In this document: piece after piece, positions 1 through 9,100 of the stretch
How positions within the stretch are numbered: position 1 is the first letter of the stretch
Layout of the letters: each line of letters opens with the position of its first letter
Source of the DNA: Verrucomicrobiota bacterium
GTDB lineage: Bacteria; Verrucomicrobiota; Verrucomicrobiia; Opitutales; UBA953
Direction: 5' to 3'
DNA length: 16,342 nucleotides
Assembly (NCBI GenBank): GCA_009924965.1
Contig: RFQN01000008.1
Coordinates: forward strand, 1 to 16,342
The notes under the pieces: generated by a model
Databases searched by the model: none
Told to the model about the DNA's origin: nothing
Seen by the model: only the letters and a program-made list of their open reading frames with translations
Position numbers and translations under genes: made by a program

Positions 1-3000
1 TCGACGCTCGTCAATACGGTGGCGATGACTTCCGGCGCGGCCGGCTCGAACACGGTGGGCGTCGCTTCCACCGCAGGCCTCGTGCTCGGCACGCCGGTCT
101 CCGGCACGGGCATCGCGACGGGCTCCGTCATCACGGGCCTCACGGCGACGACCATCACGCTCAGCCAACCGCTGTCCGCCGCCGCCTCGGGCAACCTCAC
201 CGCCACGGGTTCCGGCTGGGTCGACCTCAATGGCAAGACCGGCATCACCGGCAACCTCGTGCTCAACGGCACGCCCACCGCGGCCAATTCCGTGCAGTAC
301 GTGGCCGCGACGCTCTGGAACTCCAGCGCCAGCCCGGCGACCTTCACGGGCAGCATCCAGCTCGGCATCGGTGGCCAGGCGTCTGCCCCGACCATCGGTG
401 GCTACGGCGACATCACCCTCGCCGGCAACATCTCCGACGGTTCGACCCTCGCCCTTGGCTGGTCCAAGGTCGGCACCAACGTCCTGACCCTCTCCGGCAC
501 CAACACCTTCACGGGTGCGCTCACCGTCACCTACGGTAAGCTGGCGCTCGGTTCCGCCGGTGCCCTTGGCACGGACCTGATCAACCCCGTCACCGTGGGC
601 GCGAACGCCACCCTCGACCTCAATGGTCAGACGATGACCACGGGTAAGACCCTGGTGCTCTCCAGCACGGGTTACTCGGGCTATGGCGCGAAGAATTCCC
701 TCGCGGCGCTTATTAACTCCTCGGCCACGGCCGCTTCCTATGCTGGCCCGATTTACTTCGGCGGCGCGGGCAGCCTCGGTGCCGACACCTTGAACGGCGG
801 GGCAGGGGACATCACCCTCACGGGCTACATCTCGGCCGCGGGTCAGATCGATAAGGTCGGCTCCAACACCTTGATCTTCGCCGGCGACGGCGGTGCGCTC
901 TCCACCCAGCTCAACCTCGGTGCCAACGGCCTCTATATCCGCGCTGGTAACGTCAAGCTGCAGGGTGGCGCTATGTTCAGCAGCGGCGTCGGTACCGGCA
1001 ACTATGTCGCCCCGGGCTCGACCTTGACCCTCGACAATTCCGCCACCGCGCTCTCCAACCGCCTCGGCGGCCGTGGCCTCTGGCTGAACGGCAACCTCGT
1101 CATCAAGGGTAACGCCATCAGCTCGGTCCTCGAGCAGGTCGTCGGCAACAATACGCCTAACCTGGCCTTCGGCAACGGTACCACCGCCGGCTTCAGCACC
1201 ATCACCCTCGACGCCTCCGCGGGCGGCGCGGTCACCCTCCAGGTCGTCGGTGCCAACACCGCCGTCTTCAACCGTTCCGTCCCCTCCACGTTGCTGATCC
1301 GTGGCGACAACCTCGGCTTCAACAAGTCCGCCACCTTCACGCAGGCCAACACCGCTACCCTCACGGGTTCGGACGGCGGTGCCTCCTTGACCTGGGGCCT
1401 CATCGGCCAGAACGGCGTCAACTTCGGCGGCGGCGGCATCACGAACACGATCATCATGCCTTGGATCGTGGTGGATCCTTCCGGCACCGGTTCGGGCGTC
1501 GGCTTCCTGACGTCCAAGAACAACATCGCCGGTGCCTACGCCCTCGGGACCGTGCCCGGCATGGGCACGCAGTTCGTGACCGACCTGAAGACCACGGGCT
1601 TCCAGATCTTCAATAATAACAACACCGGCACCTACCTGCTTCATGGTTCCAACTCCATCCTCTCGGCCAACGCCACGGCGCTGGCGGGCGCTTCGGTCTT
1701 CAACTCCCTGACCCTGAAGGGCTCGGCGGGCGTCACCATCGGTGCCGGTAGCGGCCTCTTCCTGAATTCCGGCGGTCTCTTGGCGGTCTCTGGGTCCGAC
1801 CACCTCATCGACGGCACGGGTATGCTCGTCGGTGGCGACTTCCGCGGCCAAGGCGCCGCGAACTTGGCCACCTTCGGCCAGGAACTCATCGTCCATGCCG
1901 TCGGCAGCACGAACCTGACGATCAACCCGAACCTCTACACGACGGGTGCGTTGACCAAGTCCGGCACGGGCACGCTCACGCTGGGCGGAACCTCCTACGT
2001 CACGGGCAACACCTACATCGAAGCGGGCACCGTCGTCCTCAACGCGGGCAAGAACACCCTCTTCACCACGTTGACGGTCGCTCCGGCCATCGGCTCGGTG
2101 GCGCACACTTCCCAGAGCACGCAGTATCTCTACGTCTCCCCTGGCGCGACCCTCGACCTCAACGGCAACAGCCTCGCCGTGGCGAACGTCGGTTCTCCGG
2201 CGACCAACACGCTCTCGTATCAGGGCGGTACGATCACCAATACCTCGACGACCCCGGCCACCTTCCGCTTCGCCGGCGCGGGTGCCTCCAATACCGTCAA
2301 CGAAAGCTTCACCGGTAACCTGTCCATCCAGCGCGACAACGGTTACACGATCACCTTTGTCTCGCCGAGCACCTTCACCGGTTCGGCTTCCTTGACCAGT
2401 GGTATCACCACCTTGAAGGATTACGGTACGTTCGAGAACGCCTCGGCGTTGAACATCAACCAAGGTGGCTTCAACTGGGATGACACCGGCTTGAGCGCCG
2501 TCTCCAACCGCCTCGGCGCGACGACGGCCGTCAACCTCAATGGCGGCGCAATCAACTACTACCCGCGCCAAGGCACGGCGGGCGCCATCAGCGTCGGAGC
2601 CCTGAACATCGGCGTCGGTTCGGCCATGGCGTATGTCTACCCGAACGTCGGTTCCTCGGGCGCCTTGACCTTCGCCTCGGTGTCCCGCTCCACCGGCGGC
2701 ACGATGCTCTTCTCCTCGGCGAACTCCACCGGCCTGGGCGCGGAAGCCCGCATCTACGCCGGCACGGCCCCGACCTTGACCAACGGCATCGTCGGCGGTT
2801 GGGCCATCGCCCAGGGCATCGACCCGTGGACCTCGGCGGGCGTTTACTTCGGCTTCGCCACCTACGATAACGCTTCGGGCTTCGTGCTGAACAACGCCGG
2901 CGCTTCGGCGCTCTTTGCCGCCGGTGCCAATACCCGCATTTACAATAACAACAATACCTACCGCCTGGCGGGCAACACGACCACGAACTCGCTCGAGCTC

Positions 3001-3171
3001 GGCGGCAGCCCGCAGATTTCCTTCTTTGGGGCAGGTGATGTCCTGACCATTCAGTCCGGCGGCGTCCTCGGCGCTGGTTCCGGCACCTACAAGATGATCG
3101 GTGGCTCGGCGAAACCCGGCCTCGAACACGGTCACCCTCTCGCAGAACCTTGGGGCGGCCGCCGCGGGTAA
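1..3171 (+). CDS. Giant PATR-repeat surface protein, 5' segment (partial, ends at a frameshift)
   Basis: Frame 1 is open from the first base, so the gene begins upstream. A GTG at 19 and an ATG at 25 are not credible starts: they have no Shine-Dalgarno sequence and no signal peptide, and they fall inside a repeat module whose sequence already runs from base 1. The product is low-complexity, beta-rich and cysteine-free, dominated by Gly, Thr, Ala, Ser, Asn and Val, with PATR-type repeats (K-x-G-T-x-x-L-T-L-S-G-T-N-T-F-T-G), which in characterised type V autotransporters form a parallel beta-helix passenger. Meaningful sequence continues to about codon 1037 (GGSA, 3100-3111). The last 19 residues, rich in His, Pro, Arg and Trp, are unlike the rest and end at TAA 3169-3171, which is what an out-of-frame tail looks like. 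The reading continues in frame 2. Likely role: adhesin or other extracellular structural protein. The family call is firm; the specific function is unknown. Confidence 0.9.
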   Translation, partial: STLVNTVAMTSGAAGSNTVGVASTAGLVLGTPVSGTGIATGSVITGLTATTITLSQPLSAAASGNLTATGSGWVDLNGKTGITGNLVLNGTPTAANSVQYVAATLWNSSASPATFTGSIQLGIGGQASAPTIGGYGDITLAGNISDGSTLALGWSKVGTNVLTLSGTNTFTGALTVTYGKLALGSAGALGTDLINPVTVGANATLDLNGQTMTTGKTLVLSSTGYSGYGAKNSLAALINSSATAASYAGPIYFGGAGSLGADTLNGGAGDITLTGYISAAGQIDKVGSNTLIFAGDGGALSTQLNLGANGLYIRAGNVKLQGGAMFSSGVGTGNYVAPGSTLTLDNSATALSNRLGGRGLWLNGNLVIKGNAISSVLEQVVGNNTPNLAFGNGTTAGFSTITLDASAGGAVTLQVVGANTAVFNRSVPSTLLIRGDNLGFNKSATFTQANTATLTGSDGGASLTWGLIGQNGVNFGGGGITNTIIMPWIVVDPSGTGSGVGFLTSKNNIAGAYALGTVPGMGTQFVTDLKTTGFQIFNNNNTGTYLLHGSNSILSANATALAGASVFNSLTLKGSAGVTIGAGSGLFLNSGGLLAVSGSDHLIDGTGMLVGGDFRGQGAANLATFGQELIVHAVGSTNLTINPNLYTTGALTKSGTGTLTLGGTSYVTGNTYIEAGTVVLNAGKNTLFTTLTVAPAIGSVAHTSQSTQYLYVSPGATLDLNGNSLAVANVGSPATNTLSYQGGTITNTSTTPATFRFAGAGASNTVNESFTGNLSIQRDNGYTITFVSPSTFTGSASLTSGITTLKDYGTFENASALNINQGGFNWDDTGLSAVSNRLGATTAVNLNGGAINYYPRQGTAGAISVGALNIGVGSAMAYVYPNVGSSGALTFASVSRSTGGTMLFSSANSTGLGAEARIYAGTAPTLTNGIVGGWAIAQGIDPWTSAGVYFGFATYDNASGFVLNNAGASALFAAGANTRIYNNNNTYRLAGNTTTNSLELGGSPQISFFGAGDVLTIQSGGVLGAGSGTYKMIGGSAKPGLEHGHPLAEPWGGRRG
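28..210 (+). repeat. VtGxGI module, copy 1
   Basis: A module of about 60 residues with the pattern T-V-x-V-A-S-x-x-G-L-x-x-G-x-x-V-S-G-T-G-I, then x-x-G-S-V-I-T, T-I-T-L-S and A-A-A-S-G-N. Its closest relative in the window is the copy near the other end at 15449-15631, which shares G-T-G-[IV], T-[IV]-T-L-S-x-P-L-[ST] and A-A-A-S-G-N. Similar segments are common in bacterial surface and phage structural proteins as far as I know, but I do not assign a named family. It precedes a long PATR-type stretch. Confidence 0.7.
463..570 (+). repeat. PATR repeat 1
   Basis: Frame-1 segment with S-K-V-G-T-N-V-L-T-L-S-G-T-N-T-F-T-G followed by a strand ending L-A-L-G and the turn S-A-G-A-L-G. This is the classic PATR layout: a lysine-initiated strand, the NTFTG turn, then a hydrophobic strand. 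It is preceded by 'GYGDITLAGNISDGS', a usual lead-in to such a repeat. Confidence 0.85.
850..969 (+). repeat. PATR-like repeat 2 (degenerate)
   Basis: D-K-V-G-S-N-T-L-I-F-A-G-D-G-G opens like a PATR repeat, but the N-T-[YF]-[TS]-G turn is replaced by a longer loop before the strand G-N-V-K-L-Q-G-G. It immediately precedes the start of Unit I. Confidence 0.55.
1951..2046 (+). repeat. PATR repeat 3 (inside Unit I)
   Basis: L-T-K-S-G-T-G-T-L-T-L-G-G-T-S, then Y-V-T-G-N-T-Y, then E-A-G-T-V-V-L-N. The K-S-G-T-G-T-L-T-L core is textbook. The usual N-T-Y-T-G is altered to S-Y-V-T-G. Its counterpart in Unit II is at 5405-5521. Confidence 0.85.
3098..3171 (+). other. Frameshift junction in the giant repeat gene
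   Basis: Frame 2 is blocked by TGA at 3095-3097 and frame 1 by TAA at 3169-3171, so the change of frame must lie between them. Frame-1 text is repeat-like up to GGSA (ending 3111), and frame-2 text is repeat-like from NPASNTVTLS (starting 3113). The junction is a GAAACCCGG run, so one surplus base in AAA (3112-3114), or equivalently in CCC, explains it. The homologous block at 6281-7867 is read in one frame throughout, which supports an intact ancestral frame. Possible causes are a homopolymer sequencing or assembly error, a recent inactivating mutation, or (less likely) +1 recoding. No recognised slippery site or stimulatory element was seen. Confidence 0.85.
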
Positions 3172-6100
3172 CTACGCCACCGCGTCCACCGGCGCGGCCG
3201 GCACCATCGTCGCGGGCAGCGGTCAATCGGAGCTCTTCTTCCACAACTTCACGGGCACGCTCGGCGTCAACGCCGTCATCGCCGACAACGCCGGCATCCC
3301 GCTCAACGTCGTCTTCAGTTCGACGAACGGCAGCGCCTTCGAGTTGTTCAACACGAACACCTACACCGGCACGACCTACGTCAATTCCTCGGTCCTTAGC
3401 CTCCGTAACCCGAACGGTGCCGCCATCCCGGGCAACCTCATCATCTCCGGCGGCTCCAGCTCCGGCGGCGACAACCTGGCTTACACTTCCGCGGTCGCTC
3501 GCCTGCAGTACAACCAGCAGGTCGGCTCGATCCTGTCGCCGGTGGACGTCACCGTCCGTGGCACGGCCTTCTTCGACCTCAACGGTTATACGCAGACCGT
3601 CAACAACCTCATCCTGCAGCAGCCGGGTGGTTCGCAGGGTAACATCGGCGCCCAGGTCGGCACCGGCGTCGGTTCGTTGACCGTCCTTGGGCAAATCAGC
3701 GCCAACAACTTGCTCGCCATCGCCGGCGTCCCGACGATCAACGGCTTCATCGACCAGCAGGGCAACGGCCTGACGGTCAACGTCGTCGCGCCCGCTTCGA
3801 TGCCCTTGCAGGTCGCCCTCGCCCTCAATGCGACCCTCCAGAACACCACCTCGCTGACCAAGACCGGCACCGGCGTGCTCGGCGTCGGCGGTCGTTCGCT
3901 GACCTTCTCCGGCCCGATCAACGTGAACCAAGGGACGTTGGCCATCTCCGCCTCGGGTGCGTTCCTCGGCCAAGGGTCCGCGGTCGTCCTCAATGAAGCC
4001 CAGGTCAAGACCGCGCTCGACTTGCGCGGCATCGCTTCCATCACCGTCGGCTCGGGCCAGGGTTCCGCCTTCATCGGCTCCCTCGCCGGTACTGGCACCC
4101 TGACGAACTTCCATCCGACCTCGGCGGCGACGCTGACCACGGGTCTCGACGGCACGAACACCACCTTCACGGGCACGATCACCAACCCGTTCGTCGGCGG
4201 CTTGTTGTCCTTGAATAAGGGCGGCGCCGGCACGTTCACCTTGGGCGGCGACAGCATCGCGGCGGGCGCCAACAGCGCCAACCTCGGCACCTTGAACGTC
4301 CAGGTCGGCGGCGTGACGCTGGGCGGCTACGGCCGCGCGGCGTTCTCCACGACCAACGTCCTCGCTGGTGGCGCCCTCGTCCTCGACAGCTCGACGGTCG
4401 CGCAGAACAACCGTCTCGGCGGCGCCTTCCTCCTCGGGTCGGCGGCCGTGGCCGCGCCGGTCACCCTCACCGGTAATACCTACGGCACCACCACCCTGAA
4501 CGTGGCCGACTCGACCGGCCTGTTCGCCGGCATGACCGTCACCGGCCCGGGCATCGCCTCGGGCACGACCATCGCGTCCGTGCTCGGCTCGACGATCACC
4601 CTCTCGGCCAGCGCGACCACTTCCGTGGCCGGCGGCACCTTCGGCTTCGGCACCTCGCGTACGCTCAACCTTGCCGGTGGTACCTTGTCCGTCGTCGGTA
4701 ACGCCAGCTCGGCCGTCGTCGAATCCACCGGTACGCTCGGCTTCACTGCGGCCGGCAGCACGCTGACCTTGGCGGCGAGCGGCACCGCGGGCATCGGCAT
4801 CAACGCCGTCGCCCTCTCGGGTCAGAACGGTTACTCCACCGCGCTCATCCGCGGCGACTCGCTCGGTTCCGCCGTCGGCACCGCCAATGCGGGCTCCGTC
4901 AGCGTCACGAACGCGCTGTCCTACCCGAGCATCGCCGGTCAGGCCAACGGCGCCCTCGGCCTCACCTCGCTCTCGATCCGCCCCGACATCATCGCGGACA
5001 CCTCTTCGACGGGCCTCGGCAGCGGCTTCCTCACGCAGGACCTCACGACGGGCCTGCTGCGTCCGCTCAACCAGACCACCGAGCTCCTCTCCAGCACCGC
5101 TGGCCTCACCTTGGCCACGAAGGCCCAGAACGTCGGCCTGTCCAGCACCAGCGCCCGTCAGTCGGTCGGCGGTTCCGTCCAGCTCAACTCGCTGACGCTC
5201 CTTTCCGGCGGTAGCCTCACGGCCGTCGCGGGTACGCCGACGTCCGCGGCCGTCACCGTCAACGCGGCCGGTATCTTGGCGCTGGCCAACTCCGCCATCT
5301 CGGTGCCGCAGCTCCAGAGCCAAGGCATCACGATGGACCTCCACGTGGTCGGCTCTGCCACGACCCTCACCCTCAACGGCGCGATCGCCAACACGACGCA
5401 GGGCATCGTCAAGGCGGGCGACGGCACCTTGGTCTTCGCCGCGCCGCAGTACTTCACGGGTGCCAACGGCACGAACGGCTTCGTCCTCAACGGTGGTACC
5501 GTCCAGCTGGCCGGTGGCCGCAACACCATCCTCGCGGCGACGAGCGGCACCGGCGCCACGCTGCAGACGATCATCGCCAACGCCGGCACGCTCGACCTGA
5601 ACGGCAACAGCCAGGCCTTCGAGCGCCTGCAGTCCGCCAACATCCTGCCGGGTGGGGGTGGCCTCATCACCAACACCTCGGGCACGGCCGCGACGCTGAC
5701 CTTGGCTTCGACCGCGTCGACCACCTTCGGCGGCGCCATCAACGGCAACCTGAACCTGCTCCGCCTAGGCACGGGCACGCAGACCTTCTCGAACGCCTTG
5801 GGCTTCACCGGCGTGGCCAACATCGGCGGCGCGGTCACGCTGACCGACCAGGCGACGATGACGGCGGCCTCCGCCATCAACCTCAACGGCTCGACCGGCA
5901 CGCTCATCCTCGATAACCGCGGCATGTTCGGTAACGCGGCCCGTATCGGCACGGTGCCGGTCACGCTCAACGGCGGTAAGCTTTCCTTCCAGTCGACCAT
6001 CGTCCAGAACGACCAGCAGTCGGTCGGCGCGGTCACGGTCGGCGCGGGCGCCGGCACGGTCGACGTCACGCTCTACAACGCCACCGCCTCGGCGGGCTCG

Positions 6101-9100
6101 GCGACCCTGACGCTCGCTTCGCTGGCCCAGAACACCGGCGGCACGTTGAACTTCACCTCGACCGGCGCGGGCACGCTGGGTGCGCCGCTCTCGGCCGACG
6201 CCTCCACGGGCTACCTCGCGGGCGGGTTCTTGACCTCGCCGACCTCCACGCCGCGCATCGTCCTCGCGGCGGCGCCGACGCTCACCAACGGTATCATCGG
6301 CGGTTGGGCCACGGTCGGTGGCAGCGACTGGGCGACCTACCTCACCCCGGGTGGTAACGCCGGTTACGGCGGCGTCATCGCCTTGGGCACGGGTTCGATC
6401 CCGGGCTACATGTATTCCACCACGGCCCTGGCCTCTGGTGGTCCGACGGACAACATTTCCTCGGCCGGCGTGAGTGCTGTCACGACCCGCACGCTCAACT
6501 CGCTCAAGATCACCGGCACCGACCTGAACCTGCTCGGCTTCGACCAGACGCTCACCATCGGCACTGGCGGTATGATCTTCACCGCAAGCCAGAACAACCG
6601 TGGTGGCCGCCTCACGGCGGGCACCGCCGCGGGCGCTTCGCTCTACGTGCTGCCGACGTCCGGCGTGACCACCACGCTGCAGTTCAACATCGTGGACAAC
6701 GCCGGCGGTGCCGTGAACCTGGTCAAGGCTGGCGCGGGTCAGGTCACCATAGGCGTTTCCCCGGTCGGCGCCGCCTCGGCGTTCTCTGCGAATACTTTGA
6801 CCGTCGGCAGCACGGCGAACTACGCGGTCGGCTTGGCCAACAACACCCTTGCCCCGACCGGCGCGATCATCACCGCCATCACCAGCGCGACCAGCGTCTC
6901 GTTTGACCAGACGATGACCGCGACCGGCAATTTCGCGTTACTGCCCTCCTATAAGCAGGTCCTGAACACGACGGTCGCCGCCTCCACTTCTGGCACGCTC
7001 CTGCCGTTGACCGTCCCGGCCGGCACCGTGGTCTATCCTGGCATGACGGTGGCCACGGCCACGGGTTCCACCGGGGCTCTGGCCGGTACGGTCATCTCGG
7101 TCTCAGGCACGACGGTCAACATCCTCCCGAGCGCGACGGGTGGCGCAGGGGCTGCGACCCTGGTCTTCTCGCCGATCCAAGCGACGTCGGCGACCGCCTC
7201 CAACCTGACCACCGGTAGTTCCACGGTCACCATCCCGGCCAACGCCACCGGCATCAACGTCGGCCAAGGCGTCTCCGGCACGGGTATCGCCGCGGGCACC
7301 TACGTCACGGGCTACAACGCCTCGACGGGTGTCGTCACGCTCTCCGCGCCGGTCACGACCGTCGCCGCCTCCAGTTCGCTCAGCTTCGCTGCCCCGACGC
7401 TGCAGTCCATCATCGCCAACACCACGACCTCCAGCGCGGCGGTCACCGTCGCCTCGAACGCCAACATGTTCGTTGGCCAGCCGGTGACGGGCCCGGGCAT
7501 CCCGCAGGGCACGACCATCGCAGGCCTGTCCGGCACGACCGGCGTGACTCTGTCGAACAACGCGACCGCTTCCGCGACCGGTAACCTCTTCTTCGGCCTG
7601 GCGCCGCTGGGTCTGACGACTCCGGCCGCCGCCACGAACACGGGCGTCACGGCGCTGGCCCTGCAGAATGCCGCCGGCGTGGCCGTCGGTCAGTCGGTCA
7701 TCGGCGCAGGCATCCCGGTCGGCGCGACCGTCGCGGCCGTGTCCGGCAACACCGTCACGCTGTCGGCGGCTACCACGGCGAACATCTCCGCCGGCGCGAC
7801 CATTACCTTCGGCGCCCCGCTGGGCACGCTGTTCTCGAACACTTACTCGGGCACGACCTACGTCAACGCGGGCACCCTCCAGCTGGGCAACGGCACGGCC
7901 GGCACCGGCGGTATCTTCGGCGGCACGCTGATGCCGGGCAACTTGGTCATCAACGGCGGCACGGTCAACGTCGACAAGATGAACACGATGTTTGGCCTCA
8001 CCTCGACGGCGGCCTCGGGTTCCTTCGGTCCTACCTCTACCGTGACCATCAACGGTTCCGGCACGTTCAACCTCGGCGCTGGCTCCAATACGATCGCGGC
8101 CCTGACGCTCAACCAGCCGGCGAACCTCGCTACCGGTTCGGCCATCACCGTCTCGGGTACCGGCAATATGGCGATCAGCGGCACGACCGGCGCCGTCACC
8201 GTCGTCAACGACAACACCCTCTACGTCCCGACCATCTCCACGCCGTGGGAACTGGCGGGCTTCGACCGCACCATCACCACCTCGGGCCTCGCGCCGACGA
8301 GCTTGGTGCTGTCCGGCTTGGTCAAGAACTCCTTCGGTTCCGCCGCGGGCCTCGTGCTCGCCGGCACCGGCTCGGTGGACCTCACCGGCAGCAACACGTT
8401 CAACGGCAACCTCACCGTCAACGGTGGCACCGTCATCCTGGGTGCGAGCTCGAACTACACCGCTTACCTCCCGACCGGCCAGACCAACCTCGGTAGCCCG
8501 GTCGGCTTGGGCACGGTCATCCTCAATAACGGCGCCGGCCTGATGTCGGACGGCACGGTTCGCACGATCATCAACAACCTGACCATCGGCGGCAACGTGA
8601 CCCTCGGCGGCCCGTTGGCTGGCCACGGCTTCCTCGAGCTCGGCTCGGTCGACCTGGGTTCGGCCACGCGCACCTTGACCGTCGCGAGCCCGCAGTCGGC
8701 CGTCACCTTCGCAGGTGCGGTCACCGGCACGGCTGGCCTGACCAAGGCAGGGCAGGGCACCTTGGTGCTCGGTCGTCGCAATACCTTCTCCGGCAACTTG
8801 ACCGCCTCGGCGGGCCTGCTGTCCCTCGGCGACAACGCCGCGGCCGGCACCGGCACGATTGTCCTCAACGGGGGCGCGCTCACGGCCTACCTCGCACCGC
8901 GCACGGTCGCGAACGCGGTGACCTTGGCCGCTTCTTCCGGTTTCGAAGGCTACACGCCGGCGGCCAACCTCACCTTGACGGGCGCCGTCACTGTGACCGG
9001 CACCAACCCGACGATCGATGTCGCTGGTCAGTTGCTGACCACCACCTTCAGCGGCGCCATCGCCGACAGCGGTGCGGGCTTCACTAAGGACGGCCTCGGC

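Larger units (their letters stand above)
1030..3385 (+). repeat. Unit I: long composite repeat, collinear with Unit II
   Basis: A block of about 785 codons with anchors in this order: LDNSATALSNRLGG (1030), LIRGDNLG (1294), I-x-P-x-I-V-V-D to GFLT (1450-1512), FNSLTL (1699), a PATR repeat (1951), LDLNGNS (2152), ITNTS (2233), NRLGATTAVNLNGG (2506), VGALNIG (from about 2596), LTNGIVGGWA (2776), VIADNAG (3275) and NTYTGTTYVN (about 3353). The same anchors recur in the same order at 4382-7867. The frameshift falls in its last third, between GGWA and VIADNAG. Two GGWA-type sub-blocks lie inside it, each carrying an Asn run (1612-1623 and 2944-2955). Confidence 0.75.
4382..7867 (+). repeat. Unit II: long composite repeat, collinear with Unit I, with insertions
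   Basis: Anchors in order: LDSSTVAQNNRLGG (4382), LIRGDSLG (4844), I-R-P-D-I-I-A-D to GFLT (4976-5035), LNSLTL (5183), a PATR repeat (5405), LDLNGNS (5591), ITNTS (5666), ARIGTVPVTLNGG (5939), VGAVTVG (about 6023), LTNGIIGGWA (6281), IVDNAGG (6689) and NTYSGTTYVN (7838). It spans 3,486 bases against 2,356 in Unit I. Subtracting one VtGxGI module (about 180) and the five-module cassette (1,077) leaves about 2,230, close to Unit I. The extra length is therefore mostly inserted modules. Confidence 0.75.

Noticed and set aside
19..27. GTG (19) or ATG (25) as the true start of the gene
   Set aside because: No ribosome binding site or signal peptide, the frame is open upstream to base 1, and the position is inside a repeat module.
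3098..3171. Programmed ribosomal frameshifting
   Set aside because: The needed shift is +1 (or -2), and I see no typical slippery sequence or recognised stimulatory element. An extra base in a short homopolymer is simpler.
3800..3802. ATG as a restart for the frame-2 part
   Set aside because: It is in the middle of beta-repeat text, with about 230 codons of equally repeat-like frame-2 sequence before it and no export signal after it.
2588..5344. 918-codon open frame on the minus strand
   Set aside because: It lies opposite the repeat gene, spans the frameshift, and reads as low-complexity Arg, Gly, Asp and Glu text. Such frames stay open because the sense gene is GC-rich and strongly biased in third positions. 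No domain was recognised.
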